Origin: Tuctoria greenei
Taxonomy: Eukaryota; Streptophyta; Magnoliopsida; Poales; Poaceae
Assembly (NCBI GenBank): GCA_036927565.1
Contig: JAYESD010000001.1
Span: 73,055,751-73,119,750 of the forward strand
DNA length: 64,000 bases
Direction of reading: 5' to 3'
The notes beneath the pieces were generated by a model. That model was not told the DNA's origin, did no database searches, and was given only the letters and a program-made list of their open reading frames with translations. The position numbers and the translations under genes are program-made. Shown here piece after piece: positions 24,758-36,240 of this stretch; position 1 is the first letter of the stretch; every line of letters begins with the position of its first letter.

Positions 24758-25891
24758 ATGCAATACATGGATAATGAAAAGAGGAAATGTAAGACAGGTA
24801 TCCTTGACCCTACACGGATTGCAAAGACGTTATTCGACGTCAAGTTGGATCATAAATCAGTACAGTTCAAGCACATGAGAAAAAAACAATTTGAAAAATC
24901 AATCGCAAAACTTAAGAAGGATAGAAGGACAGAAGTTGCAACTTATATAGGGCATGCAATGTTTAACTTTGTTAGAGACGGCAAGGACCTCGTAAAGGCT
25001 CCGTACCGCTTTGAGTAAGTTCACACATGACATTGAAATAGCAATTATTGCTAATTGTTAACTTAACACGTGTGTTTGTATGTGTGCAGTCACCACTACA
25101 TAATGATCTTCATAAAGCCAACGCAGGGTTTGGCAACAGCCCTGTACTCAGTGGATTACCCACCAGATAGTTACAAAGATTTTCTTTCCATTTTGAAATT
25201 GTTTTTTTTTTTATTTGATACTTTAATTTACACACATTTAGAATGTGTTGACAAGTTTTATATGACATTTTTTGTATTACAGCGTTTGGCGGTTTTACGC
25301 GGAACGGCTTGACGGTCAGAGACTTTCTAATAAGAATGGATTGGACATTAAAACATATTATGCTTGTCCAAAGCAGCCTGTTGGGAGTGTCTTATGCGGA
25401 TATTATGTATGCGAGCATCTTCAGACCGCCAGCGAATATAGAGTGAATCATGAGGATGTAAGTTATCCTTAATGTCGATATCTTATTTTCTTACTTTTGA
25501 GTTTTATTATTTTCAGATTTTTATTCCAACTTCAAAATTCAATTGCTCATAGTACAACTGCTCCAAAAATACCAAATAAATTCTTGTATACTCTCACTTT
25601 GATCTATACTTTGAGATTATTCAAACCAACACATTCTAAACCTTGTTATATGTTTCATTACAGCACACGATGAATGTGAATGAAGAATGGCCGCTTTGTA
25701 GAAGTATTCCTGGTGGAGGAGCCGACAAGATTGCTTCTGAACTGTGTAAATTCATGTGTCGCAAAATTTTGCACAAAGGAGGAGAGTTCTTTGATGAGCA
25801 TGGTGCAATAGCTGTTGTGTCAGAACTTCTGACTATGCCAATAGAAACAGTTTTTAGTGAAACTTGTAAACAGTTTCAGACTATGAGATGA
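24758..25891 (+). pseudogene. ULP1-like cysteine protease (C48) domain fused to the CACTA-A tnpA-like gene
   Basis: Four exons with GT-AG borders are visible: 24758-25014, 25090-about 25210, 25283-25457 and 25664-25891. Exon 2 starts with the His of the catalytic triad (HHYIMIFIKP) and then the Asp (YSVDYPPDS). Exon 3 carries the Gln and Cys (KQPVGSVLCGYYVCEH). Exon 4 ends with a conserved tail (GGGADKIASELCKFMCR). All three catalytic residues are intact. ULP proteases remove SUMO-like tags and are often carried by plant CACTA elements. The domain follows the tnpA-like part in the same direction, so both were probably one spliced gene. The donor of exon 2 is unclear. Confidence 0.78.
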
Positions 25892-26049
25892 CTTGTATGT
25901 GTAACTAGTACATATGTATGTTGTTTTAGTAAAGTTGACTTATGTGATTATATTGTTTACTTCTATGATGATATTGTTAACTTCTATGATGATATTGTTG
26001 ACTTCTGTGATTATATTGAATTGACCTGGAAATTAGAAATAATAGCAGC

Positions 26050-26491
26050 TAGTACTGCATAGGTTATACCTTATCAGAGGCGGTTCTTTACCTACAGCTA
26101 GACCTGCCTGTGAAATTATATTATCACAGACAGCTAGAAATAGGTAAAGAACAACATGTGATAACTCCATTATCACAGGCTGTTGCTATTATGGTACAAA
26201 CCGGCTGCGATAAACTGTCTCCACAGGCGGCTTGTCGTAGGTAAAGATCCGCCTATGATAACACAATTATCCCATGCGGTTATATATGTTGCACGACCCG
26301 CCTGTGAATATGTCTTCACAAGCGGCTAGACTAAGTAAAGAACTGTCTGTGATAATATGTCTTCACAGGCAGATTCACTTCTCCGCCTGTGAAGTTGCAG
26401 ATTATCACCGGCTCTTCGTTTCAAGCGGTTTTTAAAACCGTGTGTGATAATACGTTTGGAGCCGACTGCGATGAGTCTTATTGTAGTAGTG
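26050..26491. repeat. Right subterminal repeats and terminus of CACTA-A
   Basis: Motifs like acaggcggctt, ccgcctgtgaa and gataacacaattatc repeat about twelve times on alternating strands, ending in cttattgtagtagtg. They pair with the left end at 11739-12109. The target duplication CTT follows at 26492-26494. Confidence 0.85.
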
Positions 26492-26494
26492 CTT

Positions 26495-26909
26495 AATCAT
26501 GGAACCTTGCAAAATTATGCTATTTCTTTTACAGACAAGCTAGTAGCACCAGCCATTGATCCCTCCTTTCCTACTCTTGTGCTCCTTAAACATAGCTCCT
26601 AATAGTAATACTTAGGCCTAGAACCCACATTCAGACTTGCACATCCATTCTTTACAGAATGGCATGATAGGTTTTGTGTATTAGCACTTTGCTGCATGAA
26701 TTAAACACAAGAATATTTATGCACACTGGAATGTGTAGGATCCTATGTATTTTTGATCACATGAAAACGTCCTTGAAGCTAACCAAATCTAAGATAGAAG
26801 GCTAGCAAATACAAACCATGTGACAAGGAAAGAAACATAGGCAAACTGAGGCTACTTTGGAGTACCCAGTAGAACACATCTGATGTGAAACGAAGCTCGA
26901 TTTTTTACG
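26495..26909. other. No recognised gene
   Basis: About 400 AT-rich bases between the end of CACTA-A and the first recognisable part of the CACTA-D transposase. I find no CACTA terminus here, so the left end of CACTA-D seems lost. Confidence 0.4.
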
Positions 26910-29243
26910 AAGGACTTCAGTATGCCGTTTAATCTATTGTATGTGTACATCTGGTGAGGGAACACAGTGCCAAGTAGTTATATGTCCTTAATAAGATGAA
27001 TTGCAAAATGGACGCTGATGTCGAAAAAGGCAGGTGAAAATACATCTCAAGGAAGCATAAAGTTTCGTAGTGCCTTTTTTTTCCCAATGACTCAAGATCT
27101 GCTTCAGTTAGTACTTTTTGACCAACTGCATTGAAGAAAAAAAAAGTTCATTATAGCCTCTCGAACATTGACTAGTAGGACATTCCGAATTTTAACTGCA
27201 ATCATCTGCGTAAGCAATACATGATAATCATGAGACTTCACACCGGGAGCTACTTGTAGATCTAAAAATGAAATAAGATTTGAGACGTTTGTCGAGTAGC
27301 CGAATGATACTTTCACATTTTTCAACAACCCACAAAACTCTTTCTTCTCATGTTTTGAAAGGGTGATGCATGATGTGGGTAGTTTCGTTCCTTTTACCAA
27401 GTCATCGAGTCACAACTAAGGCTTAATTCCCATTTTCATTAGATTTGCTCGTGCATATCCATGGTCCCTAGTTTTCCCATCTGTGTTAATCAATGTTCTG
27501 AGTAGGCTCTCGCACACATTATTCCCAACGTGCATCATATCAATCGTATGAAAAGTATTTCCAATACGGTAGCTCCCAAAAAATCAATTGCTTCTTCCAC
27601 ATGTCATCTTTACCAGTATTTTTGCCAGTCTTTTTCCGCTTACCAAGGAGAACATGGATATCCTTGACCATTTCATAGACTTCATAACTTGTAAGATTGG
27701 GTGGAGGACACATCTTCTCAATGTTACCATTGAAATTATCCTTCATACTCTGAAACACATGCTTCTTGGAATGTAGTGTCGATGTCCCATGTACACTATT
27801 TTTCGTGACTCGCTGAAATAATGTGAGTCCGCCTCTCAAAAATAATGTGGATATTTGCAACCTACTTTCTTACTCTGTTTGGGAAAGTTATGTTCCGCTG
27901 GAGAATCACTAGCAGTCACAAATAAAATGGCTTTGAGACCAAAGTACTCACACTTGTGCTCATCCGAGACCTGCACTCCGTCATTGTACCACAACTGCTA
28001 CAGATCTTCAACCAGAGGCCTGAAATAAGTGTTGATGTCATTCACAGGTTGTTGTGGCCCTAGTATCAGTCCTGACATCATAATATTTTTTGTTTCTTGC
28101 ACAACAAAGGAAGAAGGTTCAAAATCGTTAGCACAATTGGTCATGTGCTATGTGTGCTACTATTAAAAAAGGATTCATGCCATCGGTGCTCATTGTGATC
28201 CTAATATTCCATGGATCAATGACAAATTTAGGATTCCATGAATCAATGTTTCACCACTGTATGGCATCAGCATGATGTCTTATCATTCCAGCATATTGTT
28301 TATGCTTCTGTTTGTGCCATCGTAATAATTCTGACCTCTTCTTGTTTGCAAACCAGTGCTTCAAACGAGGAATGATAGGAAAGTACCAAAACACCTTTTT
28401 AGGCCCCCTTTTCTTCTTTTTCTATTATCATTCTCCTCATCACCATCGTCTTTCCTACGATTGAATTGGTCGAGTCCACAAATAGGGCATTTATCGAGGT
28501 TTTCGTACTCAGGTCCATGATATAGAATGCAATCATTCTTGCACGCAAGGATTTTCTCCACCTCCAAGCCCAGTGGACAGATTATGTATTTTGCCTCGTA
28601 AACTTTTGTAGGTACTGCATTGCCTTGGGATTACATGTCCTTAAGGAGCGTCAACAATTTCTTAAAACTACAATCACTACATTTGTTGCTCTCCTTCAAC
28701 TAGAAAAGTTCTACCATCACAAACAACCTCGTGTACTAAGCTGCATAACCTTGATACAATGACTTCTTTGAGTATTCGATCATCTTCTTTTACTTTGCAA
28801 GTTCACCATTACTGTACTAATCATCATTGGCATGTCTCTGGACATTGTGTACCATCTCCTCTTTGTTATGCACCTAAAACTCAATGTCGTTATCGGTGAA
28901 CCCTGACATATCTGGCTTGTTCACATCGTCATTGTGATCTTCTTTGACAGTGGTAGGGACTTCCCTCTCCATATATGAATATCTCATCACTGCTTTATTA
29001 AGTCCCTCCTCCCCATGTTTGTTCCAACATTGATAATCCACCATGAATCCATGCGTGATCAAATGTGACCTCAACACATCATCTGTGCGATATCTCTTCT
29101 CATTCTTGCAATGATTTCAAGGACAAAAAATATTTCCTTTAATGTTGTCCAACATGTCTCTCGAAATCAATAAATGCATCTACCCCTTTGATATAGTCAT
29201 TACAAAGGCACGGCCCATACATAAAACTTCGATCCGACGACAT
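26910..29243 (-). pseudogene. CACTA-D tnpD-like transposase (TNP2 family), badly degraded
   Basis: The start at 29243 reads MSSDRSFMYGP, followed by YIKGVDAFIDFERH and the segment HLITHGFMVDYQCWNKHGEE (29000-29070). Downstream are KNDCILYHGPEYE and CPICGLDQFNRR near 28480-28560, IEKMCPPPNLTSYEVYEMV near 27700, and GVKSHDYHVLLTQM near 27220. A DUF4218-like tail trails off near 26910. This is a different TNPD lineage from CACTA-A and CACTA-C. Many stops and frame changes separate the pieces, so it is an old relic. Confidence 0.82.
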
Positions 29244-29499
29244 CTACAAACAGAAAAGAAGAGCTAAATCAAAGAAATTCAAAGCCACTCATAGTCAAGA
29301 TCTAAAGGGGTAAAAAACAGTAAGAAGCTGGAGAGGAGGAGAGGACTAACATTTTATTTTAAGGGCCACAGATAATCACCTCAAAGATTTGTAGATGGGC
29401 ACCTCCAAAGAGGGAAAGAACCGAACAATAACACGGCAGATCTCACAACCACTATTTTGCCATAGCTGGGAGCTCGTATAAGGTCAAACGAAATTGAGA

Positions 29500-29889
29500 T
29501 GATCCTTTATAACAAACGTCTCTCTATACCGGGAACGGGAGACACGCCCGCTTCCATGATAAAAGGAGACACGCTCGATCGATGGGAATGGGAGACAGGC
29601 CCGCTTCGATAATAAAAGAAGACGGTCTCCAAGGAAAGCCTGTCTCCTTTTCATTCATGATAGGACTCGAGCTTTACACAGGCGTGTCTCCCTTTTGTTA
29701 GAGAAGCGGGCACGTCTTGTATACTTACATAACTGACACGCGCCTGAAAGTAGGTCGTCTCCTTCTACCCTCAACCGAGCCAGCTCTAATCCTCGCTCAT
29801 GTGGGCGCGTCTCAATTTTCCTGATCGGAGATGGTCGCCTTTGCACTTGTCTCCGATCTATGTCTCCGGTTTGAGGTTCTTACGTAGTG
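29500..29889. mobile_element. Right terminal region of CACTA-D
   Basis: The motif ggagacacgcccgc and its relatives (gtgtctcc, cgtctcc) repeat about ten times on both strands, again a subterminal array. The block ends in gttcttacgtagtg at 29876-29889, the complement of CACTACGTAAGAAC. The next three bases are TCT. It lies on the 5' side of the CACTA-D transposase, as expected. Confidence 0.75.
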
Positions 29890-30554
29890 TCTATTCAGCA
29901 TCTGTAGGAAGAAAAGATTCATCGATTGGCATCGTGGGAAATCCAACCAATTGTACTATATCAACAGCAAAGGGTATGGGGATTATTGAGTAATATGGTG
30001 AACACTAGCATAAGTGTGCCTTGTCCTAATCAGTTCACAGCTGCAGCCTTCATGCTGCTCCAGATTGACCATTCCGCATTCAAATCCAAATTTGACTATG
30101 CAAGTAACACTTTAAGGACATGCGCCAAGTAACAAAGTCGTAGTTGAATCTCATACATTTACAACGGTTACCCCTATGCCTCGCGTGCATCAAAGGTGTG
30201 AGAGTTATGGTGGTTTAAAGATGACAGTTTTCTAGGGCCATTTTGACAGAACCTCCCCTAAAATTGGAGGTTTTGGCCACAGTTTAAACAGTAAAAAATG
30301 TTACAAAATATGTACAAACTCGCAATTAAAACATTGAAGTACATTACATCAGCTTCTCAGAAATGCGTCCCTTCATCCTTACATCCTTTCATACATGTGA
30401 ATACTCGAAAGTTTCCAAACTGTGCACAACATCTCCAGAATTTGTAATGCTTTTCCAGGTTAGACGATACTTTGAATGTCACCCTGGTACCTTGCGCTTT
30501 AAATCTGGAGTTCAATATAAACTTGGTGGAGGACTTTCTAAGGTTTCTGTAAAT

Positions 30555-30601
30555 GTATACATACATACATACATACATACATACATACATACATACATAC
30601 A

Positions 30602-30692
<91 letters not shown>
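30555..30692. repeat. Microsatellite (ATAC)n followed by (AT)n
   Basis: About 19 ATAC units run straight into about 30 AT units. Likely length-variable between individuals. Confidence 0.97.
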
Positions 30693-30696
<4 letters not shown>

Positions 30697-31695
30697 CCCT
30701 GTATAGGGAAGGTATATTTTGTAGCTAGGTGCAGAATAATCATTCTGTGGCCATATCCAAAGGTTACGTGCGTATCCAGACGAGTAGCATCGGACGGCAG
30801 AAGGCAACCCCGCAGCCGGACGCCAATCGCGTGCATGATTGTAGCAACCGTCGCAGAATAGCACGGGATGAGATTTGCACGTAGGGGCGAATCAATTGCG
30901 GTAGCGAGGCACGATCCGCGCAGGCCGCGGCAGCGAGGCACGATACAATCACGGCGATGTGTGTTTGCATGTGAGGGTTCAAGTGGTGGGGGACCAGAGC
31001 GCCATGAGATTTTTGTCAGGGGCGTGTCAGGATTGTGCTTTGCCTTTTCTTCCCTTTACGCATTCGTGGCAGTTGTGTTGCGTAACATGCCATGCGATTT
31101 CATCACCCCCTCTCCATCACACCATTCCACGGCGTGTACTTGTGGTGGTAGCCATTGGCATGGAGTTGAATGGTGATTCATGACCAGTGCACAGCTTTTG
31201 CAGTTGCTTATCTTTTTCTACAAGTACTCTATATTCCTATGGTCCCTTATCTGCACAACATGCCTGCCTGCAAGTTAACTCGGCTGGCCTTGGCCTGGTG
31301 CTGCCGCTCTCTCAACTCTGATCGATGGACGTGTCTCGTAGATGCAACGGTTCTGAACAAGAGTTCAGAGCTCTGTTCTGTGTGAACTCTGCAAAAGCTA
31401 AATTGCTGACTGTGAATATGCAATGCGAGATCTGAAATTTATTTCTCGATATCGTTCCGCAGAAGAGGGACTTTATAAAATCGGAAGACTACCTTTAACT
31501 GAAAACGTTGTTTGAATCAATGGAGCATGTGATCAGAGCATCAAATTGGAACAACTGTGCACCTATTAAGACTCATGCAGTTTTCACAGTTTTAGCAAAT
31601 ACTCATTCCGGCCTTTGTATATGATTTGCAGAGCGGTTGCTTCTTATAGATAGAAATAATATTGTTACAAACAAGTAGTATATGTGAAATAACAA

Positions 31696-31782
31696 CTAAA
31701 TTGGCTCAAGTAATTTCCAGGCAAGAGCAACCGAGTTCATTATCCCATAGAACGTGAATAAGAGGGCAACTGCAAGACAAAC
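31696..31782 (-). other. Possible hydrophobic terminal exon (29 codons with stop)
   Basis: On the minus strand an acceptor (tatttacag) precedes a frame reading VCLAVALLFTFYGIMNSVAL and a few more residues to a TAG. It looks like one membrane segment at a C terminus. It lies 710 bases downstream of the GBF zipper exon on the same strand, but GBF proteins do not normally end this way. It may belong to another gene or be chance. Confidence 0.25.
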
Positions 31783-32224
31783 CTGTAAATACTATCCATT
31801 AGTACAGTCATACAAAATGGTACACCAGCATGGATAAATCACGAATAATAACTTACACACGCTTAAATTTAGGTCAAGAAGCTCAATAAGCAGCTCTACA
31901 ACTACAATATGATAAGCTAACCTCCCAAGTTTCAAACATCACCCAGGGATTTCTGCATAGTAGCATCTCACACAAGAGGAAGAAGCGAGGGCATCAGCTG
32001 AGGTAACTCGAAGAACAATCTGTAGCCATCAAGTCAAACCCTATGATACAATTTTACTCGTCGGCCAAAAGTATAAACAGCATACATGGATACCTATGAT
32101 ACAATCTCACATCGCCGTGATTGCAGAGAGCACAAGTTTGTTACCGTGAGATAACTCCATGTTGAAGTCAACTATGATGTGGTGTTATTTCAGGGGTGAA
32201 TCTGACTAATATGCTTATATATTA

Positions 32225-32325
32225 CTCCCTCCGTTTCAATTTATTTGTCATTAGAACAACTTTTATTAGTTCATTTCTAGTTCTTTTGATTATCTAAAAC
32301 GACAATTATTTCGCAACAGAGGTAG
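32225..32325. mobile_element. Stowaway-type MITE (about 101 bases)
   Basis: Ends ctccctccgtttc and gcaacagaggtag resemble the Stowaway terminus CTCCCTCCGT. TA lies on both sides (32223-32224 and 32326-32327), the usual mariner-type target site. The right end has drifted. Confidence 0.75.
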
Positions 32326-32492
32326 TATTTCAGGGGTGTCATTTCAGCTTACATACCCCAAAGGCAGCTTGAGTGATTCATTAATTAGAAGACCCTTGTT
32401 TTGCTCGTTAATTGCAGTAAAGTAAAAGATCAAAACTAATGTGGCAAAAAAATACTTTAAAACGTCTTGAAACTCCAGGAAAGGAAGCTTAC

Positions 32493-32618
32493 ATGTAGAA
32501 ATGTATTTTCTGAGGTCAAGCTATCACATTTCTCCTGAAGTTGTTTCAATTCTTCTTTAAGTGGACTATTTTCCTGCTTTAGCAAATCTGCACGGTTGGC
32601 TACTTCTTCCCATTCAGC
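32493..32618 (-). pseudogene. Leucine-zipper exon of a GBF-type bZIP gene
   Basis: This 126-base exon is bounded by an acceptor (gctacag) and a donor (gtaagc) on the minus strand and is in phase 0. It encodes 42 residues starting AEWEEVANRADLLKQEN. Leu recurs every seven residues five times, the dimerisation zipper of G-box-binding factors. The preceding exon should encode the basic region that contacts DNA. It is not present in the 86 bases to the retrotransposon nor on its far side. The first exons of the same gene are at 54284-54946, with Retro-2 in between. I therefore treat the gene as broken. Confidence 0.78.
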
Positions 32619-32704
32619 CTGTAGCATACCATTAACGTATATAATAGTCAAATAGAAAAATATAAATTTATATCAAGGTTAAAGTGTAAATAGTGCCACA
32701 GTGC

Positions 32705-35700
32705 TGTCACACCCGGTCCCAACAAGACAACCGGATGGCTTCCACATGTATGCCAGGATCGATTCACATCATACATGTGTAGACGAAAGTATAATATCAT
32801 TTATTACAAGCTATGTTCGAGTACATAAATGTCTTACAATAATGACCCATAGGTCTAAAATAAGATTACAGAGGAAAACAGCGGTAGAAGTAAACTAGTG
32901 TGGCTCCATGCACAGGCGTTGCCCGGGGGTTGCGCCAGCCTAGAACGTCTCCTCCGGATCAGCGAAGAAGTCTTCGTTCTCCACCTCTTCTCCATTGTAG
33001 ACCGAGGAAAGATAAGCAACAAGCAAGTTTGAGTACCAACGGTACTCAGCAAGTGGGAAATAGATGACATGTGGGTTTATGGAAAGGAAGGTCAAATTTG
33101 GGTTAAGCACTATAGCATTACATCCTATCCTTAGCTTTCATTAGCACCTACTTCTAAGTGTATGAACCCAACCATATCCCATTGGTAAACCAAGTCCCAA
33201 CCAACCAATCCAATCCAAACCACCATTCCCAGTCATTGGCTAATTATGAATTGGACACCAAGCCGCTCTTGTCCGTGAGCACAGCTGTCATCACAATTTC
33301 TAAATCTCTGCAGAGAATGTACCCTTTACCCACAAGCCATGATTTCATCCCCTGTTGCCAGGTGGACTAAGGAAACCTCTCTGATGCCCGTGGTCGCGAA
33401 CCACATTGCACACTTCCTTTGGTGTGAGGCCAGGAGATCACTACGAGGTCTTTACAAAGGATTCTCCCGACGCGTACTAGCCCTCTGAGGTTTCACCCCT
33501 GTACAAAAGTGTGAGCCGTTACACCATGACTCAACACCCCAGTTGCCCCCTCTTGAGCCATGCGGATCCCAAGGCAGTACACCCTGAACCAATTCCCCGC
33601 ACTATCCAACCACTAATACTACGCCGGGAGAGGCCTAATTAATTGACCAAGCTGTCCCATACTCAGTCTTGTGGCGATACTATAAGGCTTAGTGGCTTTC
33701 TCCATAAACCGGTCCTTAGAATCCGACAAGGTTCATACCCCAAAACCCGGGTCTCGTGCATACTGCACCATACCAAACAAAACCAACCCGCCGGATTCCT
33801 ATCCACTACAATTCATTTCACCATAACTCAACAAATAATCATAACAATTTATAGTAGAACAAGTGAGTAGAGAAATTCCCTCCCATAATTCTAAGCATGG
33901 CTAAGCGTAAAGTAAATAATAACATCTACCCAAACCAACCCGGGGACAAGGAATTATATTGAAGGGTACAACAAATAGGATTCATTTTATTAAAAATGCA
34001 TCTAACTAAAACTTAATAAAACAGGTGCAAAATGGTCAAGGAACTTGCCTTCTTCGGAGTGTGGGTCGGTGAAGTGGTAATCCTGAAGATTGTAAGTCAG
34101 CTCGGGAACCGACTCTATATACATCATCGCATGCGGAACGGAAAGTAGCAGCACACAATAAGCACAAGAGAATAAATGCACACCGCAAATAAATAAACAC
34201 AAAAGAAAACCTACGCAATTACGTCGCTAACACTATGTCCTTAGTAAGACTTTATTTAGTGGTGTGGGTGGAGGTGTGGATTTTAGTGCTTATATGGGTT
34301 CATTAGGAAATTCAACAAAACCAGCAAATTAACTGCATTATTTTACCCTAAAGAGATTAGGAAATAATAATAAAATAATACCCTAAGTGATTTGTGCAAA
34401 AGAGAGAGTTCTCATGTGATTTTATTTAATTATCAATTAATACAGGGGCTTTTATGCAAAACAGACATGATCAGTGGCCTAGAAATATTTTATAACATCA
34501 CCAGGGGTTTAATCATAATTTACAGAGACTAAAAATATAATTTATGGTGAAAACAGGGGCTAAAATGCTATGTTTAATCATTTTAACAGTGCTGACATAA
34601 TTTAATTAAAGTCCAGGGGCTAGTTCATAAATTCCAGGACCTATCTATAATTAAATTAAATTCTGCGCAGGGGTCTATGTGCAAGAGGGCCAACGGTTAA
34701 GTGCACTTGAATCTGGGCCATTGGATCCAACGTGGGCAGCCCAGATTTAAGATGACCGAAGGGGTATGCCCCTTCTAATCTCGGCCGTTGGCCTCAGATC
34801 GACGGCCGAGGATGGGCCACGACGACCCAGGGGCGGCGCGCACCCAGGGCGCGGCGGCGCGCGCCCCAACCCGACGGCGCACGGCGGCGGGGTCACCGGA
34901 GATTGGCCGGAACGGCCAAATTGGCGCCAATTTCCTCGGGGCTAACACGGAAAATAGAGAGGGGGACCGGGTGAGCTCACCAAGGGGGGTCGCGGGGCTT
35001 GAATCGGGGCGGAGGAGCGTCGGCAACGTCGACCGGCGGCTCTCCTCGGCGGAGCTCGACGAAGACGGCGTTGCGGCAGCGTTCTCCCGACGTGAACTTT
35101 TCCGGCGGGTTCCTAAGGATGGGGCGCACACGTTAGGCAAGGTTTAATGGAGAGAACGTCGGCGAGTCGACGGGAACGGTGGCGACATACCTTGCACCGG
35201 CGGCAGCTAGGGTTTGGAGCTTCGGGGAAGGGAGAAATTGGGGCGCCGGCCAGATTTTATAGGGGGGGGGGGAGGGGCAGCGAAATAAGGAAGGGGATCT
35301 CCCCCGAAGGAAGGCGACAGGGGTCATTATGGGGGGGGGGGGGATTTCGTGCCGCGAATTGAATCGGGCGGCATTACCGGGTGGTTTCGGGCGCGGGCGA
35401 CGGGATGAAGAAGGGAGGTCTGACGGGCGGGGTCCACGCGCAGAGAAAGGGAGAGGGAGAGGGAGGTGGCGCGGGGCCGAGCTGGGCTGGGAGGAGTTGG
35501 GCCGGCGGGGGAAAAGAAAAGGGGAAGGGGAGGTGGGCCGGCGGCAAGGATTCGGCCCGAGTGGCTTTTTTCTTTTTTATTTTGCTTTTCTCTTTTCTTT
35601 TTCATTTTCTTTTTACAATTTGAATTCCATTTCGAATTTCAAACGAATCCTAGTGCAATTTGAAATTGAATTTTCATTCAAATGCAAACATACATGATGC

Positions 35701-35752
35701 ATCCCTAGTGCATTGCCCTTGTTTTCAAAATTTGAAAATTTTGGGTGTTACA
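32705..35752 (-). repeat. 3' LTR of Retro-2
   Basis: On the minus strand it runs from TGTAACACCC at 35752 to GGTGTGACA at 32705. It matches the 5' LTR closely. It has extra GC-rich bases near 34830-34900 and longer G runs at 35265 and 35332. Confidence 0.95.
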
Positions 35753-36240
35753 ACTCTACCCCCCTTAAAAGGAATCTCCCATGTTGCTTCTACCTCAGAG
35801 GGATGTCTCCACTGCACTTTGCACATGCGAATCGTCTTGTTTCTCATGACACGTTCCGACGTCTCTAGGATCCTGACTGCCCGTTCTGCGTAGGACAGAT
35901 CCTCTTGCAAATCCACAACTTCCATGGGTAACTGTTCCTCTCGTACTCTTAAGCATTTCTTTAGTTGCGACACGTGAAACACATCATGCACATCCGACAG
36001 TTGAGAAGGTAGCTCGAGACGATAAGCTACTTCTCCTCTTCTCTCCAATATCTTGAACGGACCAATATAGCGGGGTGCTAGTTTTCCCTTCACCTTGAAC
36101 CGTCTTAGACCTCTTACTGGTGATACCTTGAGATACACAAAGTCTCCGACCTCAACGGTTAGATCACGACGTCGAGCATATGCCTAACTCTTCTGCCTTG
36201 ACTTCGCCGTTTTCAGATTAGTTCAGATCTCTTGTACCTG
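35725..36240 (-). pseudogene. pol: Retro-2 integrase C-terminal segment and truncated chromodomain
   Basis: The frame 36138-35725 carries VYLKVSPVRGLRRFKVKGKL and ends at KVQWRHPSEVEATWE. There about 66 bases present in Retro-1 (2500-2565) are missing between short direct repeats (gggag / gcgag). The deletion removes the last part of the chromodomain and the pol stop codon, so translation runs through the polypurine tract into the LTR and stops at 35725. Upstream, stops lie near 36241 and 36184. Chromodomains of this clade direct insertion to heterochromatin. The loss may be before or after insertion. Confidence 0.85.
35754..35769 (-). other. Polypurine tract of Retro-2
   Basis: On the minus strand AAGGGGGGTAGAG directly precedes the 3' LTR, as in Retro-1. 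Confidence 0.85.

Larger units (their letters stand above)
11739..26491. mobile_element. CACTA-A: 14.75 kb CACTA (En/Spm) element with 3-bp TSD
   Basis: The left end reads gactactacaaaaag and the right end complements CACTACTACAATAAG, so the termini pair with one change at the first base. CTT flanks both sides (11736-11738 and 26492-26494), matching the 3-bp duplication of CACTA elements. Subterminal repeats built on the motif ccgcctgtgat or ccgcctgagat line both ends. Inside are a tnpD-like gene on the minus strand, a tnpA/ULP-like gene on the plus strand, tandem internal repeats between two promoters, and a foldback of host helicase sequence. Both genes contain stops, so this copy is probably not autonomous now. 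Confidence 0.9.
29890..32224. other. Intergenic DNA with a microsatellite; no recognised gene
   Basis: No frame shows a known domain. Frames of 100-190 codons at 30360-30940 come from the microsatellite at 30555-30692 and are spurious. A short hydrophobic frame at 31696-31782 is listed separately. This stretch is downstream of the GBF zipper exon on the minus strand and may include its 3' UTR. Confidence 0.4.

Noticed and set aside
30357..30941. Long open frames over 30360-30940 on both strands
   Set aside because: They are produced by the ATAC and AT microsatellite (Tyr-Ile and Cys-Met-Tyr repeats) and have no coding sense.
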